Shown piece after piece: positions 14,915 through 23,574 of a DNA stretch of 45,550 nucleotides. The stretch comes from Pseudomonas sp. K2I15 (GTDB lineage: Bacteria; Pseudomonadota; Gammaproteobacteria; Pseudomonadales; Pseudomonadaceae), in assembly GCF_002204795.1 (NCBI RefSeq), contig NZ_NIXO01000052.1, forward strand, positions 1 to 45,550. The letters run 5' to 3'. Made by a program: the position numbers and the translations under genes. Numbering within the stretch: position 1 is the first letter of the stretch; every line of letters begins with the position of its first letter. The notes beneath the pieces are model-generated. The model was given only the letters and a program-made list of their open reading frames with translations. It was not told the DNA's origin and searched no databases.

Positions 14915-17900
14915 ATGACGCTGTCCAGCGGGCTGATCGCCGCCGTTGCCCTGGCCTATATGGCCATTATGTTTGCCATCGCCTTTTACGGTGACCGTCG
15001 CCATGCGCCGTTGCCACCGCGGATGCGTGCCTGGGTGTATAGCCTGTCGCTGGCGGTGTACTGCACCAGCTGGACCTTCTTTGGCGCCGTAGGTCAGGCG
15101 GCCGAACAGTTGTGGGCGTTTTTACCGATCTACCTGGGACCAGTGCTGCTGTTGGTGCTGGCGCCGTGGGTGCTGCAGAAGATGGTGCTGATCAGCAAGC
15201 AGGAAAACATCACCTCCATCGCCGACTTTATCGCCGCCCGTTATGGCAAATCCCAATCGCTCGCGGTGGTGGTGGCGCTGATCTGCCTGGTGGGCGTGCT
15301 GCCTTATATAGCCTTGCAGCTCAAAGGCATCGTGCTGGGGGTGAACCTGCTGATCGGTGCCAGCGCCGACACCACCGGCACCCGCTCCCAGGACACGGCA
15401 CTGATCGTGTCGCTGGTACTGGCGCTGTTCACCATTGTGTTTGGTACGCGCAACCTGGATGCCACGGAACACCACCGGGGCATGGTGCTGGCGATTGCCT
15501 TTGAATCCTTGGTCAAGCTGTTCGCGTTTCTCGCCGTCGGTGCGTTTGTGACCTACGGCCTGTACGACGGTTTCGACGATTTGTTCAGCCAGGCAATGCT
15601 CGCTCCCCGGCTGGAGGAATACTGGAAAGAGACCGTCAACTGGCCTTCGATGGTGGTACAGACCGGCGTCGCGATGATGGCGATCATCTGCCTGCCCAGG
15701 CAGTTTCACGTGACGGTGGTGGAGAACATCGACCCGCAGGACCTGCGCCTGGCCAAGTGGGTGTTCCCGGCGTACTTGATCCTCGCCGCACTGTTCGTGA
15801 TCCCGATTGCCCTCGGCGGGAAGATGCTGCTACCGGGTTCGGTATTGCCGGATTCCTACGTGATCAGCCTGCCGCTGGCCGAAGCCCATCCGGCCCTCGC
15901 CGTGCTGGCGTTTATCGGTGGCGCTTCGGCGGCCACGGGCATGGTGATCGTCGCGAGCATCGCGCTGTCGACCATGGTCTCCAACGACATGCTGCTGCCC
16001 TGGCTGCTGCGCCGTTCCAGTGCCGAGCGGCCGTTTGAGGTGTTTCGTCACTGGATGTTGTCGGTGCGCCGGGTGAGCATTGTCATCATCCTGCTGCTGG
16101 CTTACGTCAGCTACCGGCTGCTGGGTTCCTCTGCGAGCCTTGCAACCATTGGCCAAATTGCCTTTGCTGCCGTGACCCAGCTGGCACCGGCGATGCTCGG
16201 CGCGTTGTATTGGAAACAGGCCAACCGACGCGGGGTATTTGCCGGGTTGGCGGCGGGGACGTTCCTGTGGTTCTACACCTTGGTCCTACCGGTCACCGCG
16301 AAAAGTCTCGGTTGGTCATTCAGCCTTTTCCCCGGCATGACGTGGCTGCATTCGCACCCGTTGGGCTTGTCCGTCACGTCTCTGACGATGGGCACCGTAT
16401 TTTCCCTGGCGGGTAACTTCACGCTGTTCGTGTGGGTCTCGATGTTGTCGCGTACACGGGTGTCGGAGCATTGGCAGGCCGGGCGTTTTATCGGCCAGGA
16501 GACCAGCCCACGGGCCAGCGCCCGCTCGATGCTCTCGGTGCAGATCAACGATTTGCTCAGCCTGGCGGCGCGGTTTGTCGGCGAAGAACGGGCCCACCAG
16601 AGTTTTGTGCGCTTCGCCTATCGCCAGGGCAAAGGCTTTAATCCTAACCAGAACGCCGACAACGATTGGATCGCCCACACCGAACGCCTGCTGGCCGGTG
16701 TGCTGGGTGCATCGTCGACCCGGGCGGTGGTGAAAGCCGCCATCGAAGGCCGGGAAATGCAGCTGGAGGATGTAGTACGTATCGCCGATGAAGCGTCGGA
16801 AGTACTGCAGTTCAACCGGGCATTGCTGCAAGGCGCTATCGAAAACATCACCCAGGGCATCAGCGTGGTGGACCAGTCCCTGCGGCTGGTGGCGTGGAAC
16901 CGGCGGTACCTGGAGCTGTTCAATTACCCCGAAGGCTTGATCAGCGTGGGCCGGCCGATTGCCGACATCATTCGCTACAACGCCGAGCGCGGGCTGTGCG
17001 GCCCGGGCGAGGCCGAAGTGCACGTGGCGCGCCGCCTGCACTGGATGCGCCAGGGCCGCGCGCATACGTCTGAGCGGCTGTTTCCCAATGGCCGGGTGAT
17101 CGAGCTGATCGGCAACCCGATGCCGGGCGGCGGGTTTGTCATGAGCTTCACCGACATCACCGCGTTCCGCGAAGCCGAGCAGGCGCTGACCGAGGCCAAC
17201 GAGGGCCTGGAACAACGCGTGACCGAGCGCACTCATGAACTGTCGCAACTCAATGTCGCCCTGACCGATGCCAAAGGCGTTGCCGAGACGGCCAGCCAGT
17301 CGAAAACCCGGTTCCTCGCGGCGGTCAGCCACGACTTGATGCAACCTTTGAATGCGGCGCGGCTGTTCTCCGCCGCCCTCTCCCACCAGAACGAAGGCAT
17401 GTCGCCGGATGCCCGGCAACTGGTGCAGCACCTGGACAGTTCGCTGCGTTCGGCGGAAGACTTGATCAGCGACCTGCTGGATATTTCGCGACTGGAAAAC
17501 GGCAAGATCAATCCGCAGCGCCAGCCCTTCGTGCTCAACGAACTGTTTGATACGTTGGGCGCCGAGTTCAAGGCGCTGGCCCAGGAGCAGGGTTTGCGCT
17601 TCCGGCTGCGGGGCAGTCGTTTGCGGGTCGACAGCGACATCAAGTTGCTGCGGCGGGTGTTGCAGAATTTTCTCACCAATGCGTTCCGGTATGCCGACGG
17701 ACCGGTGCTGCTGGGTGTCAGGCGTCGCCGCGGTGAGCTGTGCCTTGAGGTGTGGGACCGTGGTCCCGGCATTCCCAAGGACAAGCAGAAAGTCATCTTC
17801 GAGGAATTCAAACGTCTGGACAGTCACCAGACCCGTGCGGAAAAAGGCCTGGGCTTGGGCCTGGCGATTGCCGACGGCTTGTGCCGTGTGCTCGGACATC

Positions 17901-18385
17901 GCTTGAGCGTGCGTTCATGGCCGGGCATGGGCAGCGTCTTCAGCGTAAGCGTGCCGTTGGCGCGCACTCAGGTCAGCGCACCCGCCAAGCCAGTACTGGA
18001 AAACGGCCAACCGTTGAGTGGCGCGCAGGTGCTGTGTGTGGATAACGAAGAAAGCATCCTGATCGGCATGCGCAGTTTGCTGACGCGCTGGGGTTGTGAG
18101 GTCTGGACCGCTCGCGACCAGGCGCAATGTGCCGCGCTGCTGGCTGAAGGTGTGCGGCCGCAGTTGGCCCTAGTGGATTACCACCTCGACCACGGCGAAA
18201 CCGGCACCGAGTTGATGGGCTGGCTGCGGGCGCAACTGGCGGAGCCGATTCCGGGCGTGGTGATCAGTGCCGACGGTCGGCCAGAGATGGTGGCTCAGGT
18301 GCATGCGGCGGGGTTGGATTACCTGGCCAAGCCGGTGAAGCCGGCGGCATTGCGGGCCTTGTTGAGCCGGCACCTGCCGCTTTGA
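14915..18385 (+). CDS. Sodium/solute symporter-PAS-histidine kinase-receiver hybrid sensor (MxtR/CrbS type)
   Basis: The 1156-residue membrane sensor joins an SSS-type transporter domain (about residues 1-510, some 12-13 TM helices) to a PAS domain (about 630-760), a coiled segment, and a HisKA region with phospho-acceptor H806 (SHDLMQPLNAARL). The ATPase domain follows (NFLTNAFRYADGP, WDRGPGIP, GLGLGLAIADGL), then a C-terminal receiver (about 1035-1156; VDNEES start, acceptor Asp in ALVDYH near 1088, Lys in LAKPVKP). This is the layout of MxtR (PA3271 of P. aeruginosa) and CrbS, which with the LuxR-type regulator ErdR/CrbR controls acetate use. I infer orthology from architecture and text likeness. 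ATG 14915 has GGAG correctly spaced; ATG 14900 does not. It is an orphan here, with no regulator gene adjacent. Confidence 0.88.
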   Translation: MTLSSGLIAAVALAYMAIMFAIAFYGDRRHAPLPPRMRAWVYSLSLAVYCTSWTFFGAVGQAAEQLWAFLPIYLGPVLLLVLAPWVLQKMVLISKQENITSIADFIAARYGKSQSLAVVVALICLVGVLPYIALQLKGIVLGVNLLIGASADTTGTRSQDTALIVSLVLALFTIVFGTRNLDATEHHRGMVLAIAFESLVKLFAFLAVGAFVTYGLYDGFDDLFSQAMLAPRLEEYWKETVNWPSMVVQTGVAMMAIICLPRQFHVTVVENIDPQDLRLAKWVFPAYLILAALFVIPIALGGKMLLPGSVLPDSYVISLPLAEAHPALAVLAFIGGASAATGMVIVASIALSTMVSNDMLLPWLLRRSSAERPFEVFRHWMLSVRRVSIVIILLLAYVSYRLLGSSASLATIGQIAFAAVTQLAPAMLGALYWKQANRRGVFAGLAAGTFLWFYTLVLPVTAKSLGWSFSLFPGMTWLHSHPLGLSVTSLTMGTVFSLAGNFTLFVWVSMLSRTRVSEHWQAGRFIGQETSPRASARSMLSVQINDLLSLAARFVGEERAHQSFVRFAYRQGKGFNPNQNADNDWIAHTERLLAGVLGASSTRAVVKAAIEGREMQLEDVVRIADEASEVLQFNRALLQGAIENITQGISVVDQSLRLVAWNRRYLELFNYPEGLISVGRPIADIIRYNAERGLCGPGEAEVHVARRLHWMRQGRAHTSERLFPNGRVIELIGNPMPGGGFVMSFTDITAFREAEQALTEANEGLEQRVTERTHELSQLNVALTDAKGVAETASQSKTRFLAAVSHDLMQPLNAARLFSAALSHQNEGMSPDARQLVQHLDSSLRSAEDLISDLLDISRLENGKINPQRQPFVLNELFDTLGAEFKALAQEQGLRFRLRGSRLRVDSDIKLLRRVLQNFLTNAFRYADGPVLLGVRRRRGELCLEVWDRGPGIPKDKQKVIFEEFKRLDSHQTRAEKGLGLGLAIADGLCRVLGHRLSVRSWPGMGSVFSVSVPLARTQVSAPAKPVLENGQPLSGAQVLCVDNEESILIGMRSLLTRWGCEVWTARDQAQCAALLAEGVRPQLALVDYHLDHGETGTELMGWLRAQLAEPIPGVVISADGRPEMVAQVHAAGLDYLAKPVKPAALRALLSRHLPL

Positions 18386-18386
18386 T

Positions 18387-19865
18387 TCAGTCAGGCAACT
18401 GCGCCACGCCGTCTTCATCGGTCATCGCCCGTTCCAGCAGGTCGGCCGGCAGGCTTTTGCTGGCGCGAGCGCCGAGCAGCTTCAATTGTTCGGTACGGCT
18501 GACCAGGTTTCCGCGTCCATCTGTCAGCTTATTGCGCGCTGCACTGTAAGCCTTATCCAACTGTTGCAGACGGTTGCCCACCTCATCCAGGTCCTGGATA
18601 AACAGTACGAACTTGTCGTAGAGCCAACCGGCGCGCTCGGCGATTTCCCGGGCGTTCTGGCTTTGCCGTTCCTGCTTCCACAGGCTGTCGATTACCCGCA
18701 AGGTAGCCAGTAGCGTGGTCGGGCTGACGATCACGATATTGCGGTCGAAGGCTTCCTGGAACAGGTTCGGCTCGGCTTGAAGGGCCGCCGAAAATGCAGC
18801 TTCGATGGGCACGAACAGCAATACAAAATCCAGGCTGTGCAGGCCTTCCAGACGTTTGTAATCCTTACCGGCCAGGCCTTTGACGTGGTTACGCAAAGAC
18901 AGCACGTGCGCCTTCAGGGCGGCTTGGCCGATCGCTTGGTCATCCTCGCAAACATACTGTTGATAGGCGGTCAGGCTGACCTTGGAATCCACCACCACCT
19001 GCTTGTCACCCGGCAACATGATCAACACGTCGGGCTGGAAACGCTCGCCGTCCGGGCCCTTGAGGTTGACCTGGGTCTGGTACTCGCGACCCTTCTCCAA
19101 ACCTGCGTGTTCCAGCACCCGCTCCAGAATCAATTCGCCCCAGTTGCCTTGGGTTTTCTGGCCCTTGAGGGCGCGCGTCAGGTTGGTGGCTTCGTCGGAC
19201 AGGCGCAGGTTCAGCTGTTGCAGGCGCTCCAGTTCCTTGGCCAGGGAAAACCGCTCACGGGCTTCGCTCTGGTAGCTTTCTTCGACACGCTTTTCGAACG
19301 ACTGTATGCGTTCCTTGAGCGGGTCGAGCAGCTGGCCGAGGCGCTGCTGGCTGGTTTCGGCGAAACGCTGCTCGCGCTCGTCGAAGATCTTCCCGGCCAG
19401 TTCTGCGAACTGCGCTCGCAGTTCGTCGCGGGAGCCTTGCAGGTCACTGAGGCGTTGCTGATGGCTTTCCTGCTGCTCGCGCAGTTCGGCGCGCAAGGAC
19501 GCAGACAAGGCATCCAGGCGGCGCAGTTCGGTTTCTTTGGCAGAACGGTCGAGGTTCCAGGCGTGGGCGGCGTCGCGGGCGTTGTCGCGGTCGATCTGCA
19601 GCAGCTCGACTTCGCGGCGCACGGCAGCCAGGTCGGCTTGCTTGACGGCGTTGGCTTGGCTCAGGTCGCTGATTTCGTCACGGCTGGCGTCTAACTGTGC
19701 GGCGAGTCCTTCCTGGGCCAGTTGCGCGGTGGCCAGGCGCTCCTCTAACAATTCCCAGCCGGCCAGCCGCGCAGTCAGTTTTCGCTGAATCTGCCAGCAC
19801 AGGCCCAATAGCGGCAATCCAGCACCGGCGAGACCCAGCACAACACTGGTCCAGTCAAAAGCCAT
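18387..19865 (-). CDS. rmuC: RmuC-family DNA recombination protein
   Basis: RmuC proteins limit recombination at inverted repeats and carry a PD-(D/E)XK nuclease-like core. The 492-residue protein has an N-terminal membrane helix (about residues 6-24) and a long coiled coil (about 35-190, rich in Glu, Gln and Leu). The RmuC domain follows (about 200-440): GNWGELILERVLEHAGLEKG, then FQPDVLIMLPGDKQVVVDSK with the nuclease-like Asp and Lys, and FVPIEAAF. I chose ATG 19865 (MAFDWTSVV) with AGGA upstream. The stop is one base from the stop of the convergent sensor kinase, so no terminator fits between them. A Sel1-like gene lies 61 bp upstream on the same strand. Confidence 0.93.
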   Translation of the reverse strand: MAFDWTSVVLGLAGAGLPLLGLCWQIQRKLTARLAGWELLEERLATAQLAQEGLAAQLDASRDEISDLSQANAVKQADLAAVRREVELLQIDRDNARDAAHAWNLDRSAKETELRRLDALSASLRAELREQQESHQQRLSDLQGSRDELRAQFAELAGKIFDEREQRFAETSQQRLGQLLDPLKERIQSFEKRVEESYQSEARERFSLAKELERLQQLNLRLSDEATNLTRALKGQKTQGNWGELILERVLEHAGLEKGREYQTQVNLKGPDGERFQPDVLIMLPGDKQVVVDSKVSLTAYQQYVCEDDQAIGQAALKAHVLSLRNHVKGLAGKDYKRLEGLHSLDFVLLFVPIEAAFSAALQAEPNLFQEAFDRNIVIVSPTTLLATLRVIDSLWKQERQSQNAREIAERAGWLYDKFVLFIQDLDEVGNRLQQLDKAYSAARNKLTDGRGNLVSRTEQLKLLGARASKSLPADLLERAMTDEDGVAQLPD

Positions 19866-19926
19866 AGCGATTCCTGCCGTCACCCGAAAAGAAGAAGGTT
19901 AACCAAGCCTGCGCATTGAGGACAGC

Positions 19927-20250
19927 TCAGTCTTCGATCTGGCCCAGTTCCCGCTGGGCGATGCGGTCGCCGGCGCGGGCGGCCTGGCGCAGCAGGTCGT
20001 GGCCGATGCGGCGGTCGCGGGCGTTGCCGCACTCGCGGCACATCAACTGGCCCAGGCGGCTTTGCGCCACCACCACACCCGCGCGCGCCGGTTGCTTGAG
20101 CAAATGCCCGGCGAAATGCTTGACGTTGGGGCTGTGGCCCAGGCGCGGGCTATCGAGCAACCACAAGGCAACTTTCAGGGAAAAACGCTTGGGTGCGGTA
20201 ACAACCTGAGGGCTGTCGGTAACAGAAGGTGATACTGAGCGAAACTTCAT
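19927..20250 (-). CDS. Small Sel1-like repeat protein
   Basis: The 107-residue protein contains degenerate Sel1-like (TPR-type) helical units in its C-terminal half: AGVVVAQSRLGQLMC, then IGHDLLRQAARAGDRIAQRELGQI. It also has CRECG, which resembles half of a metal site. There is no signal peptide or TM helix, so it is probably cytosolic and protein-binding. I used ATG 20250 (MKFRSVSPS). The longer open frame to 20409 starts in AT-rich non-coding sequence. It precedes rmuC on the same strand and may be co-transcribed. Specific function unknown. Confidence 0.72.
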   Translation of the reverse strand: MKFRSVSPSVTDSPQVVTAPKRFSLKVALWLLDSPRLGHSPNVKHFAGHLLKQPARAGVVVAQSRLGQLMCRECGNARDRRIGHDLLRQAARAGDRIAQRELGQIED

Positions 20251-20525
20251 AAAGCACTGTGGGACAGAACGGAAGGCGCGCCACTCTACTCTTTTTTTCG
20301 TACAGGTAAAGCTGAAAAAACCCTGCACGCCCGTTCTAGAGCAAGCGCTTGGGACAATCCACAGAAGCTGTGGATAACTCAGTGGACAACCGTTCTGTAA
20401 CTCCCGCAAAGGCCCATGGAACGGGGGCCGCAGTCAAACTGACGATTTTTTCACCAATAAAAAAAAGCTCGATTTTTCATTGACTTAAATTTTAGTTACA
20501 GGCACCCGGGAGCCTTGCAGGGCGT

Positions 20526-20645
20526 ATGTCAGTGCGGTTACACAGGGCGCAACCAATGTGCACAACTGCTCCTCTTGCGGTTATATCAACCGTGCTTTTT
20601 GGCAGATCGGCCTCCTGGGAATGTTACCGCCGCGCCGGGGCCTGA
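20526..20645 (+). CDS. Possible 39-aa small ORF
   Basis: ATG 20526 to TGA 20645 encodes a 39-residue peptide beginning MSVRLHRAQPM, with AGGG three bases upstream (rather close). Another frame across the same bases (from TTG 20515) gives 63 codons. Neither is recognised. The coding case is weak and rests on the position in an otherwise empty region. Confidence 0.2.
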   Translation: MSVRLHRAQPMCTTAPLAVISTVLFGRSASWECYRRAGA

Positions 20646-20992
20646 AAGTTTTTTGACTAGCACACTTCCTTTCCACGTTTCAATCCGTTACTATCCGCAG
20701 CGTTAGTACCAAGCTGAAAGTCAATTCTGGTCGAACAACTCCCTCACGGCACCGCCGACAAAAAGGGATCGACCACCTCGAAGGTTTCCAGGTATCACTT
20801 GCGACGACACTGCCTTTGAAGAAGCAAAGGGTGTCGCGAAGTTTCCATACTCTGACCGAACCAACCTGCAAATTGATCAGGATCTTCACCCTGGGCCCAG
20901 AACCTTTGCCCCTGTTGTGTTGCCTGCCCTCCTAAGTACCTACCTGCCAGCCCAAGCGCGCCAACTTATTAGCGCTTCAAACTGGCTGCTTT

Positions 20993-21070
20993 GTTCCAGT
21001 CGGGTTCTTCGTTCGATCAATGGTGATCAACGTCACTGGAACGTTTTAACGTTGCACGGTTCTTAACCGT
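20993..21070 (+). ncRNA. Structured leader of the 74-aa gene (unclassified)
   Basis: Three inverted repeats follow each other: GTTCCAGT (20993-21000) with ACTGGAAC (21035-21042), AACGTT-TT-AACGTT (21040-21053), and ACGGTT-CTT-AACCGT (21056-21070). The first two share bases, so alternative folds are possible. The ribosome site GTAGGAAC follows at 21078. It resembles a regulatory leader; no known family recognised. Confidence 0.35.
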
Positions 21071-21094
21071 GTCATTTGTAGGAACACCAATAAT

Positions 21095-21319
21095 ATGTCC
21101 ACTCAAATCCACACTCAGGATGCCATTCGCACCCTCACCAACGCTTTTGCACCAATGAACTGCCTGATCATGGCCGCTCGCAAAGGCTGCTTCAGCTTTA
21201 CCCTGGTCAACGAACACGGCATCGCTCGTCACAGCGAACGCCTGTACCCCGATCAATACTCCAGCGCAGAACCGCTGCAGGCCGTGATCGATCGTACTCG
21301 CCAGGCACTGGTTGCCTGA
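21095..21319 (+). CDS. Conserved small protein of unknown function (74 aa)
   Basis: The 74-residue protein (MSTQIHTQDAIRTLTNAF at the start) has no TM helix or signal peptide. The composition is that of a small globular alpha/beta protein: an N-terminal helix, a central CLIMAARKGCFSFTLVN strand pair and a C-terminal helix (AVIDRTRQALVA). Codon use looks like a normal pseudomonad gene, AGGAACACC precedes the ATG, and a strong intrinsic terminator starts 24 bp after the stop, so it is a real stand-alone transcript. Not recognised. Its long structured 5' region suggests post-transcriptional control. Confidence 0.72.
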   Translation: MSTQIHTQDAIRTLTNAFAPMNCLIMAARKGCFSFTLVNEHGIARHSERLYPDQYSSAEPLQAVIDRTRQALVA

Positions 21320-21342
21320 TCGACCCGGATCGCTGAAACACA

Positions 21343-21371
21343 AAAACCCCGGTTAAAACCCGGGGTTTTTT
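21343..21371 (+). terminator. Intrinsic terminator after the 74-aa gene
   Basis: AAAACCCCGG (21343-21352) pairs with CCGGGGTTTT (21360-21369) over a 7-base loop, followed by T residues. Confidence 0.9.
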
Positions 21372-21584
21372 ATTGCCTGAAATTCAGGCGCGCTAAGTTT
21401 AAATTGATATAAACGATATAACTAAATGATGAAAATATTTTAAAAACAGTCCTTTACGTCGTAAATATGACACTACACTTCAACTCAAGCGGCATGATCC
21501 GCTTCCGGCGCGCCTGAGATCCGATTCACTGCTGCCAAGCCCCCTCTCAGGTATCGCCGACCAATTTCATGGATTGAGGCTTTT

Positions 21585-22067
21585 ATGGGCATCGCCGCCA
21601 GCGAATTGTGTCGTTATGTGATCCGGCCCACCCTGCTGTATCTGGGCCGCCATAACCCGACTGCTGAATCCCTGCTGCTGGGCATTGCCGCCAGCCAGTC
21701 GGCACTCGGTTCAGCCTTGCACGACCGCCGCGGCCATGGCCTGTATAGCATCACCGAACCGCGCCACCGTGCACTGTGGGATGACTACCTGGCGCTGGAC
21801 CCCGAGCGCGCCAGCCTGGTTCGCGGCCTCGCCAGCCAGCATGCCTTCCTCAGCGGGCCGCAGCTTGAGTTGACCGTCAACCTGCGTTACGCCACCGCTA
21901 TTGCCTGGCTGTTAGTGGAACAACATCGTCCTTCCTTGCCACCGGCCGACGATGTATTGGCGATGGCGCGTATCTGGAAAGAAATATTTCACCCGCAGGG
22001 CCGGCTCCGGGATTTCACCCAAGCCTGGCAAACCTGTGTTTCACCCATGAATCATGTCGCTTGTTGA
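21585..22067 (+). CDS. Lysozyme/transglycosylase-like fold protein, probably inactive (phage-derived relic)
   Basis: The 160-residue protein has no signal peptide. Its pattern (MGIAASELCRYVIRPTLLYLG, LLLGIAASQSALG, GHGLYSITEPRHRALWDDYL, NLRYATAIAWLL, MARIWKEIFHPQG) resembles a family I know from phage structural regions, where the corresponding segment reads ESGLG with a catalytic-type Glu and GLYQIEP. Here that Glu is Gln (QSALG), so a muramidase activity is doubtful. There is no phage gene nearby. The region upstream (21400-21500) is unusually AT-rich, which supports horizontal origin. GAGG lies six bases before the ATG. Family assignment is from memory of sequence patterns only. Confidence 0.6.
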   Translation: MGIAASELCRYVIRPTLLYLGRHNPTAESLLLGIAASQSALGSALHDRRGHGLYSITEPRHRALWDDYLALDPERASLVRGLASQHAFLSGPQLELTVNLRYATAIAWLLVEQHRPSLPPADDVLAMARIWKEIFHPQGRLRDFTQAWQTCVSPMNHVAC

Positions 22068-22213
22068 CCGGGCGATTTGCAAGATTCGGCTAAAAACGTT
22101 GATTTTGGTCGGATTGTCCTACAAAACCGCTCTATCTCCTATGTTTCAGCCTATAGCGCAAACATAAAATTATTGTTACTTTCCGCAGCGGTGATCACCA
22201 CGGAGTTCTAATA

Positions 22214-23509
22214 ATGAAAAAAGTAATGCTCAAGACGACACTTAGCCTCGCCGTTGCAATGGCATCCTCCCACGTGTTCGCGAGCGGCTTTGCCCTCAAC
22301 GAACAAGACGTTGCCGGGATGGGTACCGGTTTTGCGGGACGTTCCTCATCTGCCGATAACGCAAGCACCGTTTATGGTAACCCTGCCGGTATGGCTCGCC
22401 TTGAAGGCCAGCAGATCACGGGTGGTGTTGCCGCTATCGATGCTACGTCCAATATCAAAGACACGGGCGGGCGCTCCAGCGGTTCCAACAAAGGCGACAT
22501 GGTCCCTTTCACCGCGGTGCCTTTCGGTTTCTACACCAACAAACTTAACGATCAATGGGCTGTGGGCTTCGGTGTTTATGCACCGTTCGGCCTGAAGACC
22601 GACTACGAGCGTGGCTTCCAAGGCCGTGCTTTTGGCAGCAAGAGCGAAGTGGCTGTGATGACCTTCCAGCCGACGGTCAGCTACGCGTTCAATGACCGGG
22701 TCTCGATCGGTTTTGGTCCGACCATCAACCGCATCAGCGGCACCCTGGAATCGCAAACAAGCCTTTCGGGCCTGCCAGGCGTAACAGGTAGCGGTGACGC
22801 CAAAGTCAAGGTTAAAGGTGATGACACCGCCCTTGGTTTCAACGCCGGCATCCTGGTGCAAGCCACCGACACCACCCGCGTGGGCCTGACCTATCACTCG
22901 AAAGTGAAGTACAAGCTCGAAGGCCACACCGATGTAACGCCAAGCGCCGGTATTCCAACTGCCTACCTGGGCGCCGGACGTTACGATGCATCGCTGAAGG
23001 TTGACACTCCTGAATCCTGGGACCTGTCGGTCACTCAAGACATGAATGACGCCTGGAAGCTGTATGCCGGTGCGACCTGGACTCGCTGGAGCCGCCTGAA
23101 AGACATCACCGTCAATAACGAAGGCGTGACCACCGCCGGTGGCGGACTTGCACCGCGGATCGTCGGCACCATTACCGAGCCGCAGAACTGGCACGACACC
23201 TGGGCCTACGCCCTGGGTACTTCGTACCAAGTTACCAAGCAGGTGGTACTGCGCACCGGCCTGACCTTCGACCAGTCGCCAACCAACAACACTGATCGTT
23301 CGCCACGTATCCCTACCGGCGACCGGACCATCTTCAGTGTGGGCCTGGGCTATGCCGTGATGGATAACATGACCGTCGACCTGGCTTATTCCTACCTCAA
23401 GGAAGAGCCCGTCAAGGTTAATAAAACGAACGCGCTGGGCTCGTCCTACCTGGCGAAGTACGAAAACAGCGCCAACGGTTTCGGCCTGGGTGTGACGTAC
23501 AAGTTCTGA
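22214..23509 (+). CDS. FadL/OmpP1/TodX-family outer membrane transporter
   Basis: The 431-residue outer-membrane beta-barrel protein should let long-chain fatty acids or other hydrophobic compounds enter. It has a signal peptide (residues 1-23, cut after VFA) and the hatch-domain start SGFALNEQDVAGMGTGFAGR, with NPAGMARLEG, the family NPA hatch motif, near residue 56. Alternating barrel strands follow, and the C-terminus ends in Phe (GLGVTYKF), the BAM recognition signal. The length is normal for the family. It stands alone between its own promoter region and a strong terminator. The substrate cannot be assigned; long-chain fatty acids are the default. Start ATG 22214 has CGGAG upstream. Confidence 0.93.
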   Translation: MKKVMLKTTLSLAVAMASSHVFASGFALNEQDVAGMGTGFAGRSSSADNASTVYGNPAGMARLEGQQITGGVAAIDATSNIKDTGGRSSGSNKGDMVPFTAVPFGFYTNKLNDQWAVGFGVYAPFGLKTDYERGFQGRAFGSKSEVAVMTFQPTVSYAFNDRVSIGFGPTINRISGTLESQTSLSGLPGVTGSGDAKVKVKGDDTALGFNAGILVQATDTTRVGLTYHSKVKYKLEGHTDVTPSAGIPTAYLGAGRYDASLKVDTPESWDLSVTQDMNDAWKLYAGATWTRWSRLKDITVNNEGVTTAGGGLAPRIVGTITEPQNWHDTWAYALGTSYQVTKQVVLRTGLTFDQSPTNNTDRSPRIPTGDRTIFSVGLGYAVMDNMTVDLAYSYLKEEPVKVNKTNALGSSYLAKYENSANGFGLGVTYKF

Positions 23510-23524
23510 TGTAAAGCGACATAA

Positions 23525-23562
23525 AAAAGCCCCGCTCTCTTGCAAAAGAGGCGGGGCTTTTT
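23525..23562. terminator. Bidirectional terminator between the fadL-like gene and glutathione peroxidase gene
   Basis: AAAAGCCCCGC (23525-23535) pairs with GCGGGGCTTTT (23551-23561), with A and T runs on both sides, so it can stop both convergent genes. Confidence 0.9.
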
Positions 23563-23574
23563 AGTGGGCTTTGA

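Larger units (their letters stand above)
20251..21094 (+). other. Gene-poor region with hairpins and a possible 39-aa ORF
   Basis: This 844-bp stretch lies between a minus-strand Sel1-like gene and a plus-strand 74-aa gene. It contains the inverted repeat ATCCACAG-AAG-CTGTGGAT at 20357-20375 (overlapping a DnaA-box-like TGTGGATAA), an AT-rich promoter-like segment at 20440-20500, a possible 39-codon ORF at 20526-20645, and a string of hairpins at 20993-21070 just before the next gene. I see no long ORF that reads as a known protein. A long 5' leader or a small RNA gene would fit. Confidence 0.5.

Noticed and set aside
20357..20377. Possible chromosomal origin because of a DnaA-box-like repeat
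   Set aside because: Only one box pair, and no dnaA, dnaN, rpmH or gidA neighbours or AT-rich 13-mers. Kept only as a low-interest regulatory observation.
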